From contig JAOZLM010000008.1 of the NCBI GenBank assembly GCA_029934815.1, positions 1 to 20,256 on the forward strand: a DNA stretch of 20,256 nt. Reading direction: 5' to 3'. The DNA comes from Desulfocapsa sp. (GTDB lineage Bacteria; Desulfobacterota; Desulfobulbia; Desulfobulbales; Desulfocapsaceae). Position numbers and translations under genes: made by a program. Of this stretch, positions 6,364 to 13,465 are shown one piece after another; position 1 is the stretch's first letter, and each line of letters begins with the position of its first letter. The notes under the pieces were generated by a model, which had not been told where the DNA came from, did no database searches, and was given only the letters and a program-made list of their open reading frames with translations.

Positions 6364-7515
6364 ATGGTGAGTGAGGTAGAAACAACACAGCTGCCCATTC
6401 ACATAATCGCAGATGATTGTGTGGATTGTGGGATATGTGTAAAGGAGTGCGCTTTCCTTCAGGAATATGGCTCGCCCCATAAACTTGCTGCTAACTGGCT
6501 GGAATCAGTAAAAACAGATCCAGAGCAGAATACCTACCCCTTTGAATGCAGTCTTTGCGGTTTGTGTCACGGAGTCTGCCCCAAAGATCTTGATCCTTCA
6601 GCCATGTTTCTCGCCATGCGGCGACAACTGGTGGCAAGCGGCAATGGAAATCTGCAACAGCACAAAACTATTCGTGCTTACGAAAAACGAGGCAGTTCAG
6701 CCCTCTTTTCCTGGTACTATTTTCCCGCTGGTTGTGAGACCATCTTTTTCCCCGGATGTGCACTGCCCGGAAGTTATGCCACTACCCTCACCAGTTTGTT
6801 TACTGCTTTGCAGGAAATGATTCCCGGTATTGGCCTGGTCTTTGACTGTTGCACTAAACCCTCCCATGACCTTGGGAATCAGGCACATTTTCAGAAAATG
6901 TTTAATGAACTGTGTCAAATTTTACAAAGCCGTGGTGTGAAAAAAGTTCTGGTGGCCTGCCCCAACTGTCATCGTATATTCAGCGAATATGGAAAGATGT
7001 TTGAGGTGGAGACTGTTTATGAAGTGCTGGCAGGATCTGCTGATTTTCGAAGCATACCCAGAAAAGAAATAACAGTGCATGATCCTTGTGGCGTGAGGAA
7101 GGTTGAATCGGTACAGGAAAGCGTACGAACCCTTCTGAAAGGACAGAGTCTGACCATACGCGAAATGAAACATAATCGTAAGAAATCATTCTGTTGCGGT
7201 GAAGGTGGCTCTGCTGGATATCTGCGACCGGATTTTGCCAAAAAGTGGACAGCAAAACGGGTAGAAGAAGCTGAAGAGACAACAATTGTCAGTTACTGCG
7301 CAGGGTGTACGCATTTCCTTGGAAACAGCACAGAAACCTTTCACCTTCTGGATCTTCTGTTTGCCCCTGAATCCACCCTGCAAAAGAAGCCATGGATAAG
7401 TAAGGCGTATTTTATTTACTGGAATCGATATAGTCTCAAGAAAAAGTTCAAAAAACGACTCTCTTCAGGAGTCAGCGGTACCAGAAAAGAACTTATTCTG
7501 CGGCCAGTTGAGTAA
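6364..7515 (+). CDS. Iron-sulfur protein with 4Fe-4S and two CCG (HdrB/GlpC-like) domains
   Basis: A 383-residue cytoplasmic redox protein. The N-terminal ferredoxin domain has two CxxCxxCxxxC clusters (C19, C22, C25, C29 and C62, C65, C68, C72). Two cysteine-rich CCG domains follow: first C132, C162-C163, C199, C202; second C242, C277-C278, C312, C315. Such repeats bind the non-cubane cluster of heterodisulfide reductase HdrB/HdrD and occur in GlpC, LutA and related electron-transfer proteins. There is no flavin-binding domain and no membrane segment, so it needs a partner. The C-terminal 40 residues are basic (YSLKKKFKKRL). It is co-transcribed with yedF, suggesting thiol/disulfide or sulfur/selenium redox work. 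The last 23 bp overlap the 3' end of the convergent CBS-domain gene. No Shine-Dalgarno is evident, consistent with translational coupling. Confidence 0.88.
   Translation: MVSEVETTQLPIHIIADDCVDCGICVKECAFLQEYGSPHKLAANWLESVKTDPEQNTYPFECSLCGLCHGVCPKDLDPSAMFLAMRRQLVASGNGNLQQHKTIRAYEKRGSSALFSWYYFPAGCETIFFPGCALPGSYATTLTSLFTALQEMIPGIGLVFDCCTKPSHDLGNQAHFQKMFNELCQILQSRGVKKVLVACPNCHRIFSEYGKMFEVETVYEVLAGSADFRSIPRKEITVHDPCGVRKVESVQESVRTLLKGQSLTIREMKHNRKKSFCCGEGGSAGYLRPDFAKKWTAKRVEEAEETTIVSYCAGCTHFLGNSTETFHLLDLLFAPESTLQKKPWISKAYFIYWNRYSLKKKFKKRLSSGVSGTRKELILRPVE
7450..7473 (-). terminator. Minus-strand terminator lying inside the iron-sulfur gene
   Basis: On the minus strand GACTC-CTGAAGA-GAGTC is followed by G and six T residues, with another T-rich run beyond. 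It sits 20 bp past the stop codon of the CBS-ACT gene, so it can end the NifM-like/FapA/CBS operon while lying within the coding sequence of the convergent gene. The stem is only 5 bp, so strength is uncertain. Confidence 0.55.
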
Positions 7516-8143
7516 TCTGGTTGATCGTCACTCCCAGATCCCAAATGGCATCAACCAGTTCAGCACTCTGTTTGCCGTTTATCCGAATTGTCATCAGTTG
7601 CTGCTCGGAGCTGTAATCCCCATAAAGACTGATGCTGTTAATGGTGACCTCATACTGTTTGCAGCAATCAATGACTTTATAGAAAGCACTTTGCTTCTTA
7701 TCTATCAGCATCTCAATACGGACATCATCCACTGCACCATCCATGATCGCTCTGAATGCTCTAAAGAGGTCAGTTTCTGTTATAATACCAATTAAAGAAC
7801 CCTCTTCCACAACCGGAATAGCCCCGATTTTGTATTTTTGCAGAAGATTTGCCACCTCTTCAAGTGGTGTCATCGGTGAAACAGTCACCGGATTACTGCT
7901 CATAAAGGCAGAAACTTTAACCTGTCCTGCAATAATATGATCTTCCGGACTAATTTCAGAATCGACAGGCGAGGGCATGGCTTTACTCAGATCCGTGCTG
8001 GTGATAATCCCCAGAAGTGTATCGCCATCGGTTACCGGAAGATGGCGAAATTTTCGGTGAGTAAGAATCTCTTTTGCTTCACCGATTGTAGTGTCTGCTC
8101 CAACCTGTATTACATCAAGCTGCATCCATAATTTAGTGAACAT
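7493..8143 (-). CDS. CBS-CBS-ACT domain sensor protein (AcuB-like)
   Basis: A 216-residue protein with a tandem CBS pair and a C-terminal ACT-like domain. CBS1 spans about 1-58 (strand VIQVGADTTIGEAKEIL, then RHLPVTDGDTLLGIITSTDL), CBS2 about 77-134 (NPVTVSPMTPLEEVANLL, then IGAIPVVEEGSLIGIITETDL), and the ACT-like part about 142-212. CBS pairs bind adenosine nucleotides, and ACT domains bind amino acids or other small ligands. The order is that of AcuB-type proteins, whose target is usually unknown. Ribosome-binding site GGAG is 5 nt before the ATG, inside the 10-bp gap from the FapA-like gene. It is the last gene of its operon. The 3' end overlaps the convergent iron-sulfur gene by 23 bp, and a terminator follows at 7473-7450. 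A 9-bp inverted repeat (7517-7558) falls within its 3' coding part. Confidence 0.87.
   Translation of the reverse strand: MFTKLWMQLDVIQVGADTTIGEAKEILTHRKFRHLPVTDGDTLLGIITSTDLSKAMPSPVDSEISPEDHIIAGQVKVSAFMSSNPVTVSPMTPLEEVANLLQKYKIGAIPVVEEGSLIGIITETDLFRAFRAIMDGAVDDVRIEMLIDKKQSAFYKVIDCCKQYEVTINSISLYGDYSSEQQLMTIRINGKQSAELVDAIWDLGVTINQITQLAAE
7517..7558 (+). repeat. Inverted repeat just after the iron-sulfur gene
   Basis: CTGGTTGAT (7517-7525) is perfectly complementary to ATCAACCAG (7550-7558), with a 24-nt loop, starting 2 bp after the stop of the iron-sulfur gene. No T-run follows, so it is not a standard terminator. It might protect the 3' end of the yedF-operon mRNA, or be chance. Confidence 0.3.
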
Positions 8144-8153
8144 TCAAACTCCG

Positions 8154-9812
8154 TTATAGTTCAGATTCAATAAATTCATCACTCTGCTTTTCCAGGGAAA
8201 AACGAATCTTCTTTCGGGCGTAGTGTATAGTCTTTGTTGCATTCCCTATCTGTATCTCAGTCCCTGGAAAGAGTGTCTCCTGCACTGTGATTGAAATAGT
8301 GTTGATGTACTTTTCTTTCTCAGCCGTTGTATTGCCTGGAACCAGATCTAGCTGCCTCATTTCCCGCTTCAGGATACGAATATTCTCTTCCAGTGATTTA
8401 CGCTCGTTAACTTTCTTTTTAAGTCCAAATCGTTGCAGAAAAAGTGACAGCTCTTCGGTGCTGTCGAACAGTTGCGAGCGCATCTGCAGGTAACGAAGAT
8501 AGAGGCCGGGAGATACTCCTGCGGCAATTAGCGCTGCAGGTGAGTTGGATGAACCAACTGAACCGAGGGTGATGCTTCCACCACACAGAAGTTCACCAGC
8601 CATTACCTGACTTTTCTCTGCACAGATAATATCACCATCAGCCATTATTCTGGTGTAGTAAGCCTGTTTTCGGATGATAACATTCTTTTTGACCCGCAAT
8701 CGGCCTTTTTCCATAAAGGAAAAATCGGCATCACCATCTACTTTTACTTTGCACTGACTGCCTCTTATCCCACCTTTTATTACCAGATTCCCTTTACAAT
8801 GTATGATGGCAGATCTGGCGTTACCGCCAAGGAGCAGGTCGCCATGGGTAACAACTTTAAATCCGGGCAGGATGGTGCCACTGATTTCAACGGCGTCATG
8901 GGATTCAATATTGCCGGTGCTGTAATCTATATTTCCTGATATTACCTGCTTTGAGCAAACTTTTATCGAGTTTTCTCCAACCATGGAAAGGATACCACTC
9001 TTGCTTGCCGTAATGGTGCCGGTTTCTTCATTGTAAGTGGCGTCATCTGAGACAATAACCGGCAGATCGCGACCCGGTACCGGTGCTACCGGTTGCTTTG
9101 AAACGTTCAGGCCGGAAGTTCCTGTGGTTGCAGGAATCCGGGTGGCTATGGTTTGCCCTTCTTTTACCCCAACAAACATTTTCCTTTCCCGAAAATCTAT
9201 CTTTCCATTGCCAAGAACTTTGCCGGGGAGTGGGCCTACTTCAATGGCAAAACGCAGAAAACTGTCTTTTCCGTCCATTGGCAAAATCCCTCTGGCAACT
9301 GGCTTTCGAAAGATCTTACTGCGACTTATTTTACATTCATCCAGAAGTTTTTGAATCCCTTGCTCAGTAAATCCAAAATGGATTTCATTTAGGGTAAATA
9401 TATCTTTAATAAGATCAGTGCTTAAGTCTGTCCCATTTTTTACAGGAGGAAAAAGCGTGATCTCAGCCATCATTTTGTCGACAGACAAGTAACAGAGAGG
9501 TGTTATGGAAAGCAAAAACTCGTTAATACCTTTTTTGCTGCTTTTGGTAAGAGTTGGGAAGCCATCAACACGACTGAAAATCTCAGTTTTATCGTCGGAT
9601 AAGTAGCTGTTTTCTCCTTCCGCAAGATTGCAGGGAAGAGGTGTTTTTTGCGAGTTTTCCGGTGGAATAAGGCGAATCAGGGGGGTATCTTTCCGTATTA
9701 ATTCAGCAGAATCAGCGCTGGCTCCGTCAGTTGCACTTACCCTTTCGGTTTGAAAAAGAATTTCCGGAACCAGCAGGAAACAGCCGGCGCTTTCAGGGGT
9801 TTCAGTAGTCAC
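8154..9812 (-). CDS. FapA-family (DUF342) protein
   Basis: A 552-residue cytoplasmic protein with no signal peptide or membrane segment. An N-terminal region of about 150 residues, poorly conserved to my eye, precedes the DUF342 core (about 180-440): ILPMDGKDSF, GKIDFRERKMFVGVKEGQ, IPATTGTSGLNVSKQP, then a right-handed beta-helix of short imperfect repeats rich in G and V (SGNIDYSTGNIESHDAVEI, HGDLLLGG, KGNLVIKGGIRGS, DGDIICAEK, CGGSITLGSVGS). A charged helical segment (about 445-500) is followed by a short beta C-terminus. DUF342 proteins are widespread in motile and Gram-negative anaerobic bacteria, and the biochemical role is not settled. The start is GTG at 9812, with AGGA about 10 nt upstream at the end of the NifM-like gene (6-bp gap). 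The next in-frame ATG (codon 113) would remove too much. Middle gene of a three-gene operon. Confidence 0.85.
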   Translation of the reverse strand: MTTETPESAGCFLLVPEILFQTERVSATDGASADSAELIRKDTPLIRLIPPENSQKTPLPCNLAEGENSYLSDDKTEIFSRVDGFPTLTKSSKKGINEFLLSITPLCYLSVDKMMAEITLFPPVKNGTDLSTDLIKDIFTLNEIHFGFTEQGIQKLLDECKISRSKIFRKPVARGILPMDGKDSFLRFAIEVGPLPGKVLGNGKIDFRERKMFVGVKEGQTIATRIPATTGTSGLNVSKQPVAPVPGRDLPVIVSDDATYNEETGTITASKSGILSMVGENSIKVCSKQVISGNIDYSTGNIESHDAVEISGTILPGFKVVTHGDLLLGGNARSAIIHCKGNLVIKGGIRGSQCKVKVDGDADFSFMEKGRLRVKKNVIIRKQAYYTRIMADGDIICAEKSQVMAGELLCGGSITLGSVGSSNSPAALIAAGVSPGLYLRYLQMRSQLFDSTEELSLFLQRFGLKKKVNERKSLEENIRILKREMRQLDLVPGNTTAEKEKYINTISITVQETLFPGTEIQIGNATKTIHYARKKIRFSLEKQSDEFIESEL

Positions 9813-9818
9813 TGACGG

Positions 9819-10697
9819 TTAATCCTGCTCCTTTCCCCGGACTATTTTTTGCAGCCACAACCTGCAGGCGTTCAGCTGTTTTTTCTTTAACAGGCGAGGA
9901 AGTATTTGTAAGGTAGCCTCTTCAAAGAGGATATTCATGGCCGGGAAAATTGTATTGCATTTAAGGATATGGTAGGCGTTCGCACTTTCAACCACCTGGC
10001 TGATTTCACCTTTGTCTAAAGAGAAGAGAATAGTATTCAGTTTCTGGCAGAGCTCTCCTGCCGTAAGGGTACCAAGTTTTCCGCCATCTTTCCCGGTATC
10101 ACACTCAGAATGGTGTTTAGCTTCCAGTGCAAAGTCCTGTGGGTGCTGACAGAGCCGTTCGTGAATATCGGATATGATACTGAATGCCGGATCAAATCCA
10201 GTGTCAGAGGATGAAAAAATCTGGATTAAGGAGGCATTACGTTGTTCCGGACGATTAAAGGATGTGTAGTGGCTCTTGTAATAGCGCATCATCTCAGAGG
10301 GTGTCACCGTTTGTACCGATGATGCAATTTTACCGAGCACTGTTTCAACCCGTAAATCATTATGCAGAGCTGTGACATAGTCAGTGTATGTCAGCTGGTT
10401 GGCGTCCAGCATTTCGTAAAATATTTCATCGCTGGGGTACTCTGAGATTACAGCCTGTAAAGTCTTTTGGAAAATGGATTCAGGGATAACCACGCAACAG
10501 GCTTCTTCAGAGTTAAGGATAACCTGATGAAGCAGCATTTCCTCGTTGGCATTCTGAAAAACCTGGCTATACTCATCTTCCGTCAGATTGTTACTGTTCT
10601 TTTTGAAATCCTGAACAGCAAATTTCATCAGGTGAAATGAGAGCTTTGGGTTGTTATTCCTGTATTGTTTTTCCGGCTGCATAGTATTTTCAGTCAC
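9819..10697 (-). CDS. NifM-like parvulin-type peptidyl-prolyl isomerase
   Basis: A 292-residue protein with a helical N-terminal part (1-130) and a C-terminal parvulin domain (about 150-250). The stretch CVVIPESIFQ (68-77), then NDLRVETVLGKI (113-124), resembles nitrogenase-maturation NifM more than SurA or PrsA, and total length equals typical NifM. Parvulin motifs: FALEAKHHSECDTGKDGGKLG at 189-209, LDKGEISQVVES at 227-238, and AYHILK at 241-246. The usual first catalytic histidine (ASHIL or AHHIL) is replaced here by ASLIQI at 155-160, so isomerase activity is doubtful. There is no signal peptide, so it is cytosolic. The start is a GTG at 10697; an ATG five codons in (10682) is the alternative, and neither has a clear Shine-Dalgarno. 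First gene of the operon with the FapA-like and CBS-ACT genes. No nif genes are near. Confidence 0.75.
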   Translation of the reverse strand: MTENTMQPEKQYRNNNPKLSFHLMKFAVQDFKKNSNNLTEDEYSQVFQNANEEMLLHQVILNSEEACCVVIPESIFQKTLQAVISEYPSDEIFYEMLDANQLTYTDYVTALHNDLRVETVLGKIASSVQTVTPSEMMRYYKSHYTSFNRPEQRNASLIQIFSSSDTGFDPAFSIISDIHERLCQHPQDFALEAKHHSECDTGKDGGKLGTLTAGELCQKLNTILFSLDKGEISQVVESANAYHILKCNTIFPAMNILFEEATLQILPRLLKKKQLNACRLWLQKIVRGKEQD

Positions 10698-10804
10698 ATT
10701 GAGTGGCTAATAATGTTGTCTTGCTCTTTTGTTATTGTATCGTAAAGAGCCATGGAAACAAAATTTTTTTTTATGAAATATTTACTTTTGTGGGACAGAT
10801 AAAG

Positions 10805-11116
10805 ATGCAGGTAGATAAGGGACGAATATTGCACGAAACTTTACTTCGTCTGGCAAAGCTTACAGCGGGTGAAAGCCTGGTTCTGCAACCTTTTAAAAAA
10901 GACCGGACAGTTTGTCTTGTGGCTCTGGGGGGCGCTGTTCGCATTCTGGAGCGGGGATTTGCCGAGAATGATTATGTTGTGGAGGAAAAGAAGATTAAGA
11001 AAGAGTTGAAAGTCTTATGTAGACGCGAATTTCCACGAAGTAATAAAGTGTGGTTAAAACGCCTCAGCCGTCAGGATACATCGACGTACCTCGATGTGGT
11101 ATTTGTTGTTGATTAA
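10805..11116 (+). CDS. Small conserved-looking basic protein of unknown function
   Basis: I do not recognise this 103-residue protein. It begins MQVDKGRILHETLLRLAKL, has an amphipathic helix, a short strand region (RTVCLVALGG), a lysine-rich segment (VVEEKKIKKELKVL) and ends in a hydrophobic strand (YLDVVFVVD). There are no membrane segments or cysteine motifs. The frame is open further up to a GTG at 10703, but the extra 34 residues (VLLFCYCIV...) read like non-coding sequence and begin almost on top of the divergent gene's start. ATG 10805 is preceded only by a weak GGGACAG. It lies 28 bp before the DUF255 gene, so co-transcription is possible. Confidence 0.6.
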   Translation: MQVDKGRILHETLLRLAKLTAGESLVLQPFKKDRTVCLVALGGAVRILERGFAENDYVVEEKKIKKELKVLCRREFPRSNKVWLKRLSRQDTSTYLDVVFVVD

Positions 11117-11144
11117 TCGCCAACCGGACTTACAGGTATTGATT

Positions 11145-13361
11145 ATGAAAAAACTAAAAAAAATATCACACAATGCTCTTTTTCTTTTCCTTTCAACCCT
11201 GTTTATCCTGTCCGGCGGACAGGTGCATGGTAAAAATACAGGAGGCAGCATGAAAAATATGCAAGCTAACCACCTGCTCCACGAAAAAAGCCCATATCTG
11301 CAGCAGCATGCCTATAATCCGGTAGACTGGTATCCATGGGGAGATGAAGCTCTGGCACTTGCCAGAAAAGAGGACAAACCGATCTTCCTTTCCATTGGCT
11401 ACTCCACTTGTCACTGGTGTCACGTGATGGCGCACGAATCCTTTGAAGATCAGGAAATTGCCGATTTTCTTAATGCCAATTTTATATGCATCAAAGTGGA
11501 TAGAGAAGAACGCCCCGGGATTGACCAGATTTATATGGCAGCCGCTCGTGCCATGACTGGTGGCGGTGGCTGGCCATTGTCCCTGTTTCTTTTTCCTGAT
11601 ACAAAGCCTTTTTACGCCGGTACCTATTTTCCTCCTCGTGCAGCATTTGGCCGACCTGGTTTTATGGAAATATTGCAGGCTATTCATACGGCCTGGCGTA
11701 CTGATCGTGTCACCCTATCACTTACAGCCGATCAGGTGACAGCACATATTCAGAAAACAACTGAGACGACCGGTGCAGCGATTGATACCGCGTGGTTGAA
11801 AAAGGGTTTTAGTCAGATAGCAGAAAGTTATGAACCAAAATATGGCGGCTTTGGACAATCTCCTAAATTTCCCCGTCCTGTGGTGATGGATTTTCTCCTT
11901 CGCTATTATAAAAGCAACGGTGAAACTGAGGCTCGTGATATGTCTCTTTTTACCCTTGAGCGTATGGCAGCGGGTGGAATGTATGATCATATTGGTGGTG
12001 GTTTCCATCGTTATTCGGTGGATGGGCAGTGGCGAATTCCCCACTTTGAAAAGATGCTCTACGATCAAAGTCAGCTCGTATCGCAATATCTGTCAGCATA
12101 TCAATTAAATGGCAATCCGCTTTACAAGCAGATAGCCGTTGAGACGCTGGAATATGTACTGCGTGATATGCAGGATGCAAACGGAGGGTTTTATTCCGCT
12201 GAGGATGCAGATTCTGAAAATCCTTACGATCCTGAAGAACACAGTGAAGGTGCGTATTATCTCTGGACGGAAAATGAGATAGATACAGTTTTAAGCAAAG
12301 AGGAAGCCCGGATCGCGAAACTTTTTTACGGAGTGCAGAAAGACGGAAACGCTTTGCACGATCCGCAAAAGGAATTTACCGGGCGTAATATCCTCTATCA
12401 GCAATATGATCTGACAGAGGTGGCACGAAAGGCAGGGGTAAGTGAAGAACAGGCCGGAAAATTATTGCAAACGGCCAGAGAAAAACTCCTTAATAAAAGA
12501 AAAAAACGAACAGCGCCCCATCTGGATGACAAGATAATCACAGCCTGGAACGGGCTGATGATTTCAGCCTTTGCAAAAGCAGCGGTTGTTTTGGATGAAG
12601 AGCGTTATTTGCATGCTGCTGACAAAGCTGCGGATTTTCTCCTTACAAATTTGATTCAGGATGATGAGTTAAAACGGCGTTACAGGGATGGTGAAGCGAA
12701 GTACCCGGCAGGACTGGATGACTACAGCTTTTTGATCCATGGTTTGCTTGATTTGTACAGTGCAAGCCATGATCTTTCCCGTTTGCAGCAGGCGATTAAA
12801 CTCACGGAAAAACAGCTGGCTGAATTCACCGATGAGAAGGGTGGCTTCTATGACACTCCTCAGGCGGCTGGTCTTCTGGCCAGATTAAAAGAAGCTTATG
12901 ATGGTGCTGAGCCATCCGGAAATTCTGTGGCAGCCCTCAATCTGTTACGTCTTGCAACACTGACCAATAATCAAAAGTGGGCGGAGGTTGCTGAAAAAAG
13001 TATCAGCTCTTTTGCCGGTATTCTGGCCAAGTATCCTCCGGCCATGCCTCTAATGCTTAGTGCCATGGATTTTCAGATGGATAAGCCAAAGCAGATAGTG
13101 ATTGTTGGCAACAAAGATGATGTGGAAACAGAGCTATTGCTACGTGAAGTGCATTCCAGATATCTTCCCAACGCAATTTTGATGCTGGCCGATGGTGGTG
13201 AAAATCAGCAATTTCTGGAAAAAGAATTGCCATTTTTACAAACCGCCACGAAAATTGATGGAAAAGCTACTGCTTACGTATGTGAAAATTTCACCTGCAA
13301 GATGCCTGTGAATAGTCCGAACAAGTTAGGCTTATTGCTTGATGGAAAAGCTGTGCAGTAA
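11145..13361 (+). CDS. DUF255 thioredoxin-domain protein (YyaL/SSP411 family) with apparent signal peptide
   Basis: A 738-residue protein counted from ATG 11145. Residues 1-30 look like a signal peptide: basic MKKLKK, hydrophobic ALFLFLSTLFIL, then a VHG-type cleavage site. The DUF255 thioredoxin-like domain (about 42-200) starts LLHEKSPYLQQHAYNPVDWYPW and holds the CxxC motif CHWC at 89-92, HESFED, KVDREERPGIDQIYM and GGWPLSLFLFP. The rest is an alpha/alpha-barrel like six-hairpin glycosidases (YGGFGQSPKFPRP, GGMYDHIGGGFHRYSVD, HFEKMLYDQ, SAEDADSE). The family is related to human SPATA20, and its reaction is not established. Bacterial members are usually cytosolic, about 680-700 residues. 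A second in-frame start at 11250 (codon 36) with a much better ribosome-binding site would give just that 703-residue form, so both may be made. A perfect inverted repeat follows the TAA. Confidence 0.9.
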   Translation: MKKLKKISHNALFLFLSTLFILSGGQVHGKNTGGSMKNMQANHLLHEKSPYLQQHAYNPVDWYPWGDEALALARKEDKPIFLSIGYSTCHWCHVMAHESFEDQEIADFLNANFICIKVDREERPGIDQIYMAAARAMTGGGGWPLSLFLFPDTKPFYAGTYFPPRAAFGRPGFMEILQAIHTAWRTDRVTLSLTADQVTAHIQKTTETTGAAIDTAWLKKGFSQIAESYEPKYGGFGQSPKFPRPVVMDFLLRYYKSNGETEARDMSLFTLERMAAGGMYDHIGGGFHRYSVDGQWRIPHFEKMLYDQSQLVSQYLSAYQLNGNPLYKQIAVETLEYVLRDMQDANGGFYSAEDADSENPYDPEEHSEGAYYLWTENEIDTVLSKEEARIAKLFYGVQKDGNALHDPQKEFTGRNILYQQYDLTEVARKAGVSEEQAGKLLQTAREKLLNKRKKRTAPHLDDKIITAWNGLMISAFAKAAVVLDEERYLHAADKAADFLLTNLIQDDELKRRYRDGEAKYPAGLDDYSFLIHGLLDLYSASHDLSRLQQAIKLTEKQLAEFTDEKGGFYDTPQAAGLLARLKEAYDGAEPSGNSVAALNLLRLATLTNNQKWAEVAEKSISSFAGILAKYPPAMPLMLSAMDFQMDKPKQIVIVGNKDDVETELLLREVHSRYLPNAILMLADGGENQQFLEKELPFLQTATKIDGKATAYVCENFTCKMPVNSPNKLGLLLDGKAVQ
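11240..11252 (+). promoter_or_regulatory. Internal ribosome-binding site and start of the DUF255 gene
   Basis: AGGAGG (11240-11245) lies 4 nt before an in-frame ATG at 11250, codon 36 of the longer reading frame and immediately before the conserved domain. The upstream ATG at 11145 has only ACAGG about 8 nt before it. This decides between a secreted and a cytosolic product or allows both. Confidence 0.6.
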
Positions 13362-13368
13362 CCACGCC

Positions 13369-13442
13369 GTCATTCCGGACCTGATCCGGAATCTCTACGA
13401 ATAAGCTGTAATTACAAGATTCCGGATCAGGTCCGGAATGAC
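13369..13442. repeat. Perfect 26-bp inverted repeat between convergent genes
   Basis: Arm 13369-13394 (beginning GTCATTCCGGACCTGATCC) is the exact reverse complement of 13417-13442, with a 22-nt loop. Each arm is itself a small palindrome, ATTCCGGA-CCTGA-TCCGGAAT. The sequence is of the CATTCCGGA...TCCGGAAT class of intergenic palindromic repeats known from many proteobacteria. It lies 7 bp after the DUF255 stop and 23 bp before the end of the AEC gene, so it may act as a bidirectional transcript end, though no T-run flanks it. Confidence 0.9.
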
Positions 13443-13465
13443 CGGTGCTCAAACGGAAGTATGGC

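Noticed and set aside
10703..10804. GTG-initiated 34-residue extension of the small unknown gene
   Set aside because: The residues do not look like a conserved protein, there is no ribosome-binding site, and the region is the divergent promoter space next to the NifM-like gene.
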